Shown in pieces: positions 25,315 through 32,499 of a stretch of DNA of 32,502 nt; positions within the stretch are counted from its first letter, which is position 1; each line of letters begins with the position of its first letter. The position numbers and the translations under genes are program-made. The stretch is from Candidatus Firestonebacteria bacterium RIFOXYD2_FULL_39_29. Lineage in GTDB: Bacteria > Oederibacteriota > D2-FULL-39-29. The DNA is taken from NCBI GenBank assembly GCA_001778375.1, contig MFGV01000033.1, positions 1 through 32,502 of the forward strand. Direction: 5' to 3'. The notes beneath the pieces are model-generated. The model searched no databases. It saw only the letters and a list, made by a program, of their open reading frames with translations, and had not been told where the DNA came from.

Positions 25315-25566
25315 ATGGCAAGTAAAAAATCAGGCGGTACATCAAGGAACGGCAGGGACAGTCAGGGTCAGCGCATGGGAGTTAAAGCTTTTGGCGGAGA
25401 AGTTGTGACCGGCGGAAGTGTTATCGTAAGACAGCGCGGTTCAACATTTGTCGCGGGCGTTAATGCCGGCGAGGGCTCAGACCACACTATATTTGCAAAA
25501 ATATCCGGTGTTGTGAAATTCACAAAGAACAGAGTCAATATAATAGCTGCTGAAATCCAAAAATAA
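25315..25566 (+). CDS. rpmA: 50S ribosomal protein L27
   Basis: 83 aa. [24 protein letters not shown] is the L27 N-terminal tail that reaches the peptidyl-transferase centre, with Ser where many bacteria have His at residue 3. [16 protein letters not shown] is the conserved core. It starts directly with MASKK, with no Firmicutes-type cleaved extension. A strong terminator follows 14 bp later. Confidence 0.97.
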   Translation: MASKKSGGTSRNGRDSQGQRMGVKAFGGEVVTGGSVIVRQRGSTFVAGVNAGEGSDHTIFAKISGVVKFTKNRVNIIAAEIQK

Positions 25567-25579
25567 ACCTGTTGATCAG

Positions 25580-25615
25580 AGCCCTGTCCGTCAAAAACGG
25601 GCGGGGCTTTTTTTT
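25580..25615 (+). terminator. Strong intrinsic terminator of rplU-rpmA
   Basis: A 12-bp stem (AGCCCTGTCCGT, 25580-25591, with ACGGGCGGGGCT, 25597-25608, including two U-G pairs), loop CAAAA, then T8. Just downstream is a separate perfect 7-bp stem, TGCAGAA (25620-25626) with TTCTGCA (25639-25645). Confidence 0.92.
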
Positions 25616-25702
25616 CATATGCAGAAAAGTATTGGAGATTCTGCAATAACAGTCAGAGCTTGTATCTGCCTTCCAAAACATCAAAGGCAATAATGTTTCG
25701 GC

Positions 25703-25725
25703 ATCCGCCAACGCTTTGTGGCGGA
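25703..25725. repeat. GATCCGCC-family hairpin, third copy
   Basis: ATCCGCC (25703-25709) pairs with GGCGGA (25720-25725). The sequence after it (AGTGGAATC) also follows the fourth copy. Confidence 0.7.
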
Positions 25726-25730
25726 AGTGG

Positions 25731-25805
25731 AATCTGGTAGTTTTGCAATCTCTTCAAAAGATCCGCCTCATATAACTGGCGGAAGTGGAATCGTTTTTAA
25801 AGGAG
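25731..25805 (+). repeat. 75-bp leader repeat ending in a Shine-Dalgarno, copy 1
   Basis: Runs from AATCTGGTAGTTTTGCAATC through the fourth GATCCGCC hairpin (25760-25783) to GTTTTTAAAGGAG. It is nearly 90% identical by eye to 27022-27098, which sits in the same place before an unrelated gene. TATAAT at 25806-25811 follows immediately and ends 6 nt before the ATG at 25818. Confidence 0.85.
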
Positions 25806-25817
25806 TATAATATTTTT

Positions 25818-26696
25818 ATGACAAAAATAATCGGTTCATTTTTATTGCTAATTTCCGCGGTATTTTCTTCAGGTTTTCCCGTAACACTTACGGATGATGC
25901 CGGCAGGTCTGCCTTGATCTCCAAAGAGCCAAAAAGGATTATTTCTTTGGCGCCCTCCAATACGGAGATATTATTTATGCTGGGTCTCGGGGACAAAGTA
26001 GCCGGGGTATCAAATATTTGCGACTATCCAGCTGAAGCCAAAAAGAAAGAAAAGGTAGGAGATTTCTTTTCTCCAAGTCTTGAAAAAATTCTTATGTTAA
26101 AACCGGATCTCGTTCTTGCCGGCGGCGGCGTGCAAAAAGAGCTCGCGATAAAACTTTCGACTATGGGTATTCCGGTCTTGACTCTCTACCCGAAGGATTT
26201 AAATCAGGTGCTTATGGATGCGGTGCTTGTCGGAAAAGCAGCGGGGAAAGAAAAGGAAGCCTTAACGCTTGTCAACTCCCTCAAGGAAAGAATTAAAGCT
26301 GTAAAAGAAAAAGCAAAGAACAGGAAAAAACCAAAGGTATATTTTGAGATCTGGAACCAACCGGTCACTTCCGCGGGAAAAGGATCTTTTATAGATGAAC
26401 TCATAAGCCTTGCCGGAGGGGAAAATATATTTTCCGATATTGACAAAACCTTTCCCGAAGTAAGCGTGGAAGAGATAATAAAAAGAAATCCCGGCATAAT
26501 AATAACCGCCTACATGGAAAAGAAAGGCAAGATGAAAAAAGAAATAACAGCCCGCGCCGGCTGGGGAAGTATAAAAGCAGTGAAAGAAGATAAAGTTTTC
26601 GACGATCTTAACCCCGACCTCCTCCTAAGATCCGGCCCCCGCCTGGTAGACGGACTGGAAGAACTATCAAAGAAAATATTTTCAGCGGAGAAATAA
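25818..26696 (+). CDS. Periplasmic binding protein of the BtuF / iron-complex type
   Basis: 292 aa when begun at the ATG at 25818; an in-frame upstream start at 25785 lies within the hairpin repeat. Signal peptide MTKIIGSFLLLISAVFSSG. The mature protein begins FPVTLTDDAGR, followed by PKRIISLAPSNTEILFMLGLGDKVAGVS and KPDLVLAGG, the cluster A-II/TroA-like fold of ABC binding proteins for cobalamin or ferric siderophores. The conserved long helix between lobes is at about 160-185. No permease or ATPase genes are nearby, so it is an orphan component or has a sensing role. AGGAG is present but 12 nt from the ATG, which is longer than usual. Confidence 0.88.
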   Translation: MTKIIGSFLLLISAVFSSGFPVTLTDDAGRSALISKEPKRIISLAPSNTEILFMLGLGDKVAGVSNICDYPAEAKKKEKVGDFFSPSLEKILMLKPDLVLAGGGVQKELAIKLSTMGIPVLTLYPKDLNQVLMDAVLVGKAAGKEKEALTLVNSLKERIKAVKEKAKNRKKPKVYFEIWNQPVTSAGKGSFIDELISLAGGENIFSDIDKTFPEVSVEEIIKRNPGIIITAYMEKKGKMKKEITARAGWGSIKAVKEDKVFDDLNPDLLLRSGPRLVDGLEELSKKIFSAEK

Positions 26697-26771
26697 CAAA
26701 GAAAACAGTTGCTATATCTATGCTTTCAGCATGAGATGAAAACCAGGGGGAAAAGCCGCATCTTTAATAAA

Positions 26772-26800
26772 TTGACAATGCCTATACTAAATACTATAAT
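26772..26800 (+). promoter_or_regulatory. Perfect-consensus sigma-70 promoter in a gap
   Basis: TTGACA (26772-26777), 17-bp spacer, TATAAT (26795-26800): every consensus base is present. No gene begins for 300 bp downstream. Confidence 0.85.
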
Positions 26801-26806
26801 TTATAA

Positions 26807-26861
26807 ACATCTCCGAGCTCATTACCTAAAAGTGGCGGACAGGCTGCTCGGGGTTTTCTTT
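26807..26861 (+). ncRNA. Candidate short RNA or attenuated leader
   Basis: From the start predicted by the promoter above, a transcript would reach CTCCGAGC (26811-26818), which pairs over eight positions with GCTCGGGG (26846-26853). It is then followed by TTTTCTTT (26854-26861), a terminator-like end. That would release an RNA of about 55 nt with a 27-nt loop containing GTGGCGGACAGG. It could instead be an attenuator in the 5' leader of the oxidoreductase at 27104. I recognise no known RNA family. Confidence 0.4.
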
Positions 26862-27021
26862 GGTATAACGCAATAAGGTGTTTTTGTGGTATATGTTTGT
26901 TTGAATATTAAAAATTGTCAGAAAAATGGAGCCATGAAATAAATCAGTGTCCACCTGCGGTGAGATCTCGTCCGCTACAATGCTGTGCGAGACCTCGCCA
27001 ATAGGCGGGTCAAGGGCGGAG
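26862..27021. other. Gap with further hairpin fragments
   Basis: Part of the 407-bp gene-free stretch 26697-27103. It contains GGTGAGATCTCG (about 26960) facing CGAGACCTCGCC, an imperfect 12-bp stem, then CGCC-AATA-GGCG. These look like further pieces of the dispersed hairpin repeats. I see no gene or promoter in it. Confidence 0.4.
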
Positions 27022-27098
27022 AATCCAGTAGTTTTGTAATCTCATCAAAAGATCCGCCCAATATAACTGGTGGATGTGGAATCTTTTTAAAAAGGAGT
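27022..27098 (+). repeat. 75-bp leader repeat ending in a Shine-Dalgarno, copy 2
   Basis: Matches 25731-25805: AATCCAGTAGTTTTGTAATC, the fifth GATCCGCC hairpin (27051-27058 with GGTGGAT 27069-27075), then CTTTTTAAAAAGGAGT. Its AAGGAGT is the ribosome site for the ATG at 27104. Confidence 0.85.
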
Positions 27099-27103
27099 GT
27101 CAT

Positions 27104-28006
27104 ATGGCAAATGAAATAAAGATTGCGGTAATTGGATTGGATACCAGTCATAGTATTGAATTCACAAAAAGAATGCAGGCGCCTGATTGTCCTGCGGATA
27201 TGAAAGTAGATGGGCTCCGGGTTATGACTTGCCTGGCATTTGTCACGCCTTTTCAAAATGAAGAGGGTATTAACACCAGGATCAAACAGCTTGAAGCCTG
27301 GGGAGTGAAGATCACCAGTACTCTTGAGGAAACAGTGAAAGGTGCGGATGCTGTGATGATAGAGATAGATGACCCGTCCTTGCATCTGGAATATTTTAAA
27401 AAATGTTCTGAACTGGGTCTTCCTATTTATCTTGATAAACCGATGGCGGATACTTATGTCAACGCCAAAATTATTTATGATATCTCGAAGAAGAATAACA
27501 TTAAGATCTGCTCCATGTCCTCTTTGAGATTCCCTCCGGCGCTTAACGAAGCGATAAATAAAGTACCGAAACCGGATTTCAGTTATTTCTTCGGCCCTCT
27601 TGGTATTCCTCCGGCAGGGAGCAGTATTGTCTGGTACGGGGTGCATACATTTGAAATGCTGGTCCGTGCAATGGGAAGAGGCGCATTGTCCGTGCATACA
27701 AAAAAACACAGCAACGGTGTGGTTATCGTTGTCGAATATCCTGATAAAAAAGTAGCTATTGCGGATCTTATCGAAAGATGTTTTCAATATGGCGGAACGC
27801 TCAGAGATAAAGGCGGATCCATTGCCCCATTTGTTGTGGATAAAAAAATAATTTACACCGATCTGGTAAGGGAGCTCTTTGGATTTTTGAAGGGCGGCCC
27901 TGTCCCTGTACCTTTTGAAGACACTCTTGAAGTAATGGCGTTACTGGATACTGCCGAAAAATCCTTACAGTCCGGAAAAACAGAAAAAGTACCGAATAAT
28001 ATTTAA
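27104..28006 (+). CDS. Gfo/Idh/MocA-type oxidoreductase, paralogue 1
   Basis: 300 aa starting at the ATG at 27104, 5 nt after AAGGAGT. The N-terminal Rossmann strand IKIAVIGLDTSHS has GLDTSH in place of the usual GxGxxG. YLDKPMA is the counterpart of the EKP motif with its Lys, and WYGVHTFEML provides a C-terminal His. Substrate unknown; this atypical group is usually annotated only as Gfo/Idh/MocA. It is about three-quarters identical, with no gaps, to the next gene. Its leader contains the hairpin repeat, and a consensus promoter lies 300 bp upstream. Its last 22 coding bases and its 3' flank are almost identical to those of paralogue 2. Confidence 0.85.
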   Translation: MANEIKIAVIGLDTSHSIEFTKRMQAPDCPADMKVDGLRVMTCLAFVTPFQNEEGINTRIKQLEAWGVKITSTLEETVKGADAVMIEIDDPSLHLEYFKKCSELGLPIYLDKPMADTYVNAKIIYDISKKNNIKICSMSSLRFPPALNEAINKVPKPDFSYFFGPLGIPPAGSSIVWYGVHTFEMLVRAMGRGALSVHTKKHSNGVVIVVEYPDKKVAIADLIERCFQYGGTLRDKGGSIAPFVVDKKIIYTDLVRELFGFLKGGPVPVPFEDTLEVMALLDTAEKSLQSGKTEKVPNNI

Positions 28007-28157
28007 GTAAGGTGGAAGATAGAAGAATAGAGGCGCGGATGCTTGGCAAGAGCAGAAAGGTGCAGAAGTTACGTTAAATATTCTTTTTCTCGTAACCCGT
28101 CACCCGCAACTCGTAACATTTTAGGTTTATATCCGCGTAATTAACTATGGGCTCGAT
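28007..28157. repeat. Duplicated 3' flank, copy A
   Basis: AAGGTGGAAGATAGAAGAAT, AGAGGCGCGGATG, CTTGGCAAGAGCAGAAAGGTG and CTCGTAACCCGTCAC recur in order at 29155-29298. The remaining differences are a short insertion of GCGCAGAT words in copy B and a gap at the CGTAAC words. Beyond 28157 the gap diverges, with a GC-richer patch to 28210. Confidence 0.9.
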
Positions 28158-28251
28158 GCCGTGCCTGCGATCTTTATGCTTGCCCGCCGAGTTCTTTGGA
28201 GGGGAGGGAATCGGGCAACTACAATAACATATTTCTAATAATGGGGGATGT

Positions 28252-29154
28252 ATGGCTAAGGAATTGAAAGTTGCTTTAGTAGGTCTGGATACCAGCCACA
28301 GTGTTGCTTTTCCCAAAAGAATGCAGGATCCTTCCTGCCCGCCGGAGCAGAAAGTAGAAGGACTCCGCGCAGTAACCTGCCTGGCTTTTGTCACACCTTT
28401 TCAAAATGAAGAAGGTATTAACGCAAGGAAGAAACAGCTTGAAGTACTGGGCGTGAAAATTACCAATACCCTTGAGGAAACAGTAAAAGGTGTTGATGCC
28501 GTAATGATAGAGCTTAATGATCCTTCGCTTCATCTGGAATATTTTAAAAAATGCTCGGATTTAGGACTGCCTATATTTCTTGATAAACCGATGGCGGATA
28601 ACTATTTAAATGGCAGGATAATATATGATATTTCAAAGAAGAAAAACTTAAAGATCTGTTCTATGTCTTCCTTAAGGTTCCCTCCGGCTCTTACCGGGGC
28701 GATGAAAGAGATACCAAACCCGGATAACAGTTATTTTTACGGCCCTCTTGGAATTGCTCCTGCCGGAAGCAGTATTGTCTGGTACGGGGTTCATGTCTTT
28801 GAAATGCTTGTCCGCGCAATGGGGAGAGGCGCCTTGACCGCTCATACAACAAAGCACAGCAACGGTGTGGTTATCGTTGTCGAATATCCGGATAAAAAAG
28901 TCGCAATTGCCGATCTTACCGAAAATTGCGGCTCCTACGGCGGAACTTTGAGGAATAAAGACGGAGCTGCGGCGCCGTTTATCGTGGATCAAAATATTAT
29001 TTATACTGATCTAGTCAGGGAGCTCTTTGGTTTTTTAAAGGGAGGTCCTTCTCCTGTACCTTTTGAGGATTCACTCGAAGTGATGGCTTTACTGGATACG
29101 GCGGAAAAATCATTCCAGTCAGGAAAAAAAGAAAAAGTACCGAATAATATTTAA
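28252..29154 (+). CDS. Gfo/Idh/MocA-type oxidoreductase, paralogue 2
   Basis: 300 aa; the ATG at 28252 follows GGGGGA at short distance. It shares with paralogue 1 the VGLDTSHS loop, FLDKPMA, SSLRFPPAL, GSSIVWYGVH and the C-terminal EKVPNNI. Differences are spread over the whole length and are mostly conservative, so both copies look functional and selected. The tandem arrangement, equal length and absence of gaps indicate duplication in place. The two may form a heteromer or act on related substrates; the sequence does not decide. Confidence 0.85.
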   Translation: MAKELKVALVGLDTSHSVAFPKRMQDPSCPPEQKVEGLRAVTCLAFVTPFQNEEGINARKKQLEVLGVKITNTLEETVKGVDAVMIELNDPSLHLEYFKKCSDLGLPIFLDKPMADNYLNGRIIYDISKKKNLKICSMSSLRFPPALTGAMKEIPNPDNSYFYGPLGIAPAGSSIVWYGVHVFEMLVRAMGRGALTAHTTKHSNGVVIVVEYPDKKVAIADLTENCGSYGGTLRNKDGAAAPFIVDQNIIYTDLVRELFGFLKGGPSPVPFEDSLEVMALLDTAEKSFQSGKKEKVPNNI

Positions 29155-29298
29155 GTAAGGTGGAAGATAGAAGAGTAGAGGCGCGGATGCGCAGATGCTT
29201 GGCAAGAGCAGAAAGGTGCAGAAGTTACGTTAAATATTCTTTTCTCGTAACCCGTCACATTTTACGCTTATATTCTCGAAATTAACTATGGGTTCGAT
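29155..29298. repeat. Duplicated 3' flank, copy B
   Basis: Second copy of the flank at 28007-28157, ending at ATTAACTATGGGTTCGAT (copy A has ATTAACTATGGGCTCGAT). It continues into the fragment of the nested-hairpin element at 29323. Confidence 0.9.
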
Positions 29299-29322
29299 AA
29301 ATATATTGGTCTGCAAAATAAA

Positions 29323-29352
29323 TTTATGGCGAATATGCCGCAGAAAACCACG
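29323..29352. repeat. Fragment of the nested-hairpin element
   Basis: TTTATGGCGAATATGCCGCA and the following GAAAACCACGG match the reverse complement of 19131-19159 with two mismatches. Only one arm is present here, so it cannot form the full nested structure. Confidence 0.75.
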
Positions 29353-29378
29353 GGCCCCTAATCCCTGTTTTTTATCAA

Positions 29379-29407
29379 TTGCAAACCCCGTCTTTTTAAG
29401 ATAAAAT
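29379..29407 (+). promoter_or_regulatory. Promoter for a leaderless rmuC mRNA
   Basis: TTGCAA (29379-29384), 17-bp spacer, TAAAAT (29402-29407), ending 6 nt before the rmuC ATG. No Shine-Dalgarno lies between. Confidence 0.55.
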
Positions 29408-29413
29408 AAGATC

Positions 29414-30517
29414 ATGAAATCGATAATTATTTTCATAATTGGTTTTACTCTTGGGCTTTTGGCTTACTATATTATTGATCTTCGCCGGAAAAAAGAGGAA
29501 GAGCAGAGGATGAAAGATTCTTTTAAGGCGTTGACCGTAGAGGCCTGGAAAGATATGATCCCTTTTGTTAATGAAGCTTTATCAAAGCAGCTGTCAGGAG
29601 GGGAGAAGGATCTGGAAAACAAGAAGCAATTGATAGATCAGACCCTGGGGAATATGAAAACCGATCTTTTAAAAGTTGAAAACCTGATGAACACCCTTGA
29701 AAAAGACCGTGAGAATAAATTCGGCGAACTTACCACGCAGATAAAACAGACGGCAGAGCAAACAGGAAAACTCAGAGAGAGTACGGATAAGTTGAATATC
29801 GCGCTTTCTTCCTCCCAGGCCAGAGGTAAGTGGGGGGAGAGAATGGCTGAAGATGTTTTAAAGCTGGCCGGCTTTACCGACGGTATTAATTATGTTAAAC
29901 AGCAAAAAAACGAAGCGGGAAATAAACCGGACTTTACTTTTACTCTTCCAAAAAACCTTAAAGTTAATATGGATGTAAAATTCCCGCTGGATAATTATAT
30001 GGCGTACCTTAACGCGGGAAGCCAGGTGGAAAAGGATAATTTTGAAAAGAAATTCCTTTCTGATGTCAGGGGAAGAATAAAAGAAGTGACCACCCGGGAT
30101 TATATTAATGCGGAAGAAAATACTTTGGATTATGTGATCGTATTCATACCTAATGAGCAAGTATTTGCTTTTGTTAATCAGAAAGAACCTGCGATAATGG
30201 ATGAGGCGCTTAATAAAAAAGTTGTTCTCTGCTCTCCGCTTACCCTGTATGCTCTTTTGGTCATAATGAGGCAGGCGATAGATAATTTTAAAATGGAAGC
30301 AACCGCGGCGGAGATCTTAAAATTACTTTCGGCTTTCGGAAAACAATGGGATGAGTACACGGGGTGTTACGAAAAACTTGGGGAAAAAATAGAAGCAGCG
30401 AAAGAAGAATTTACCAAACTGGTTACGACAAGAAAGAATAAGCTGGATTCTGTTGTCATTAAAATCGAGAATCTTAGAGAAAAAAGCCATCTTAACCTCC
30501 CTCAAGAAAAGGAGTAA
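29414..30517 (+). CDS. rmuC: DNA recombination protein RmuC
   Basis: 367 aa. One N-terminal membrane anchor (residues 3-22), a coiled coil at about 25-130, then the RmuC nuclease-like domain. ARGKWGERMAEDVLKLAGF, KPDFTFTLP and VNMDVKFPLDNY have the layout of a PD-(D/E)xK fold (E, then D, then D-x-K). A helical C-terminus follows. RmuC limits inversions between short inverted repeats in E. coli, which is of note in a genome full of such repeats. No ribosome site is visible and the promoter suggests a leaderless mRNA. The stop overlaps the ribosome site of the next gene, so the two are probably cotranscribed. Confidence 0.93.
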   Translation: MKSIIIFIIGFTLGLLAYYIIDLRRKKEEEQRMKDSFKALTVEAWKDMIPFVNEALSKQLSGGEKDLENKKQLIDQTLGNMKTDLLKVENLMNTLEKDRENKFGELTTQIKQTAEQTGKLRESTDKLNIALSSSQARGKWGERMAEDVLKLAGFTDGINYVKQQKNEAGNKPDFTFTLPKNLKVNMDVKFPLDNYMAYLNAGSQVEKDNFEKKFLSDVRGRIKEVTTRDYINAEENTLDYVIVFIPNEQVFAFVNQKEPAIMDEALNKKVVLCSPLTLYALLVIMRQAIDNFKMEATAAEILKLLSAFGKQWDEYTGCYEKLGEKIEAAKEEFTKLVTTRKNKLDSVVIKIENLREKSHLNLPQEKE

Positions 30518-30524
30518 CCAGTCC

Positions 30525-31712
30525 TTGAATAAAAAACAGCGGATATCTGTTCTGGCGGCAGCTTTTTTTATGTCCATGTGCTTTGGTGCCGGCTATGCGT
30601 GGAGTGTTTTTGCTCAGGAACTTCATTCGAAATTCGCTTTTTCCATGAAAGACGCGCAAATGGTGTTTGCTATCTTTCAGGTAGTATTTGCTGCAGGTTT
30701 TCTTGCAGGCGGAAGATTAATAAAAAAAACAGGACCGCGTTTACTTGCTTTTATCGGCGGAGTTGTCATGGGTACCGGCTTCTTCCTTTCCGGTATGGTT
30801 GAACCGGATCTGATGATTTTGATAATAGGTGTGGGTGTTCTTGGCGGGGGTGGAGCAGGTCTTGCGTACATTTGTCCTCTGGAAACGGTCCAAAAATGCT
30901 TTCCTGATAAAAAAGCGCTGGTAACAGGAGTTTCAGTGAGCGGCCTGGGTATCGGCTCCTTGCTTCTTGCGCTCGGGGTCGATCATTTTTTAAGTCGCGG
31001 CATTCATATTTCGTATATATTTAAAATTACAGGAATACTTTTATTTATAATTATTTGCGGGCTTTCCTTTTTTCTGCGAGACCCAAATGCAGGAACATGT
31101 GAAAAAGAGATCAAACCGTTAAAATACCGGGAGATTTTTTCTTCTTCAAAATTTTGGGCGTTGTTTTTCGCCATGTTAGTATCTTTATTTTCCGGACTCA
31201 TGGTCATAGGAAATATAAAATCCATGGGTCTAACCTGGGGTGTTTCCGGAATTTATGCCGCTTTCGGGGTTTCCGTGCTTGCAATTTTCAATTCAGGGGG
31301 AAGGATGCTTTGGGGTGCTATAATTCATAAAATTGGAGAGGAAAAAAGCATATATATTTCTATATTAATACAAGCCGCGGCACTATTTTTTGCCGTGTTT
31401 TTTGTAAAGAATACCGCGCTCTTTTTTATTTTTGCAATGCTGTCCGGCCTTAATTACGGCTGCGCGCTTGTGGTTTACGCCTCTGCTGTCTCAAAATATT
31501 TTGGAATAGAAAGATTGGGTCAGATATATCCGCTTCTTTTTGCCGGGAATTTTATAAGCGGACTCATCGCACCGCCTTTTGCCGGATGGATATTTGACAA
31601 AACAGGAAACTATAACTATGCGTTGTTTTCAGCTTCAGGCATACTTTTCTGCGGGTTGGGTCTCTTCTATATATTATCCGGAAAACCGGAAAAAAATAAT
31701 ATTATTGTGTAA
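30525..31712 (+). CDS. MFS transporter, oxalate/formate antiporter-like (OFA) group
   Basis: 395 aa with about 12 membrane segments. A TTG start at 30525 is chosen because AGGAG (30510-30514) lies 10 nt before it and the first membrane segment follows soon after. A longer form starting at 30453 would run through rmuC coding sequence with a basic, soluble tail. GAGYAWSVFAQ in the first helix is the OFA hallmark; GGxGAGLAYICPLETVQKCFPDKKALVTG also fits. Such proteins exchange small carboxylates, though the substrate here is unknown. It begins 7 nt after the rmuC stop. Confidence 0.85.
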   Translation: MNKKQRISVLAAAFFMSMCFGAGYAWSVFAQELHSKFAFSMKDAQMVFAIFQVVFAAGFLAGGRLIKKTGPRLLAFIGGVVMGTGFFLSGMVEPDLMILIIGVGVLGGGGAGLAYICPLETVQKCFPDKKALVTGVSVSGLGIGSLLLALGVDHFLSRGIHISYIFKITGILLFIIICGLSFFLRDPNAGTCEKEIKPLKYREIFSSSKFWALFFAMLVSLFSGLMVIGNIKSMGLTWGVSGIYAAFGVSVLAIFNSGGRMLWGAIIHKIGEEKSIYISILIQAAALFFAVFFVKNTALFFIFAMLSGLNYGCALVVYASAVSKYFGIERLGQIYPLLFAGNFISGLIAPPFAGWIFDKTGNYNYALFSASGILFCGLGLFYILSGKPEKNNIIV

Positions 31713-31764
31713 TAACTTATATTATGCTAATATTTTTACAGGTAATCTTTAATAAGGGGGTTCT

Positions 31765-32499
31765 GTGCAGATACTTCAGAAGAAAGAAGCCGTTAAGACC
31801 GGCTGGAATTTAACAAAAAAACATTTAGGTTTTGCCATAGTTGTTTATGCCGTCTATCTTGGAATAACAATAGGACTAAGCGCCCTACAGATCACTGTTG
31901 AACGGTTTATGGGGAAAGGACTCTTCTACTTTAATACTACAGTAATAGAATACCTTGCTGCGGTGCTGCTTATGATGGGGACGTATAAAATATTTCTTGA
32001 CCTTTATGACGGTAAAAAGGCCGAACTTTCAACGCTCTTTACTACTTATGAGAAGTACTTTGATTTTCTTGTTTGCTATATTCTTGTTCTCCTCATAGTA
32101 CTTGCGGGTTTGATACTATTAATTGTTCCCGGTATAATCTGGGCAATAAAATACCAGTTTGCTCTTTATCTGGTTATTGACCGGAAGATGAAACCTATTG
32201 AAGCGATAAAAATGAGCGGGAAGATGACACAGGGGCATAAAGTTAACCTCTTCCTATTCTGGTGGGTTCTTTTCGGTGTTTGTATGCTTGGCTTTATCTG
32301 TTGTTGTGTTGGTATTATTCCTGCAGTAATAGTAATGATTTTTGCCATGATCCATATTTACAGAAAACTTCTTCAGGATTTTGAGGTAGGGCAAAAGCCG
32401 GAGGGAAAAGACAATACAAAGTCAATAATTCAGACTGTGTCGCAATTATTTCTAGAAACACCGTTCTTTGACAACTGGAACCAAGAAGCGGTTTTTTAA
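31765..32499 (+). CDS. Small integral membrane protein of unknown function
   Basis: 244 aa from a GTG at 31765 with AAGGGGG just upstream. Five or so membrane segments are visible at about residues 20-40, 62-80, 95-122, 125-138 and 158-190. LIVPGIIWAIKYQFALYLVID and KPIEAIKMSGKMTQGHK resemble the DUF975/YciC-like group of membrane proteins, whose function is not established. The last 24 codons (from about 32428) are encoded by the 75-bp end repeat and read ETPFFDNWNQEAVF at the end, unrelated to the rest. The native C-terminus was probably around GQKPEGKDN. The stop lies 3 bp from the window end. Confidence 0.7.
   Translation: MQILQKKEAVKTGWNLTKKHLGFAIVVYAVYLGITIGLSALQITVERFMGKGLFYFNTTVIEYLAAVLLMMGTYKIFLDLYDGKKAELSTLFTTYEKYFDFLVCYILVLLIVLAGLILLIVPGIIWAIKYQFALYLVIDRKMKPIEAIKMSGKMTQGHKVNLFLFWWVLFGVCMLGFICCCVGIIPAVIVMIFAMIHIYRKLLQDFEVGQKPEGKDNTKSIIQTVSQLFLETPFFDNWNQEAVF

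Noticed and set aside
25616-25817. Cobalamin riboswitch before the BtuF-like gene
   Set aside because: No B12-box-like sequence was found; the region is filled by the hairpin repeats.
30453-30524. Longer start for the MFS transporter overlapping rmuC
   Set aside because: The extra 24 residues are rmuC sequence in another frame; a TTG at 30525 with AGGAG upstream and an immediate membrane segment fits better.
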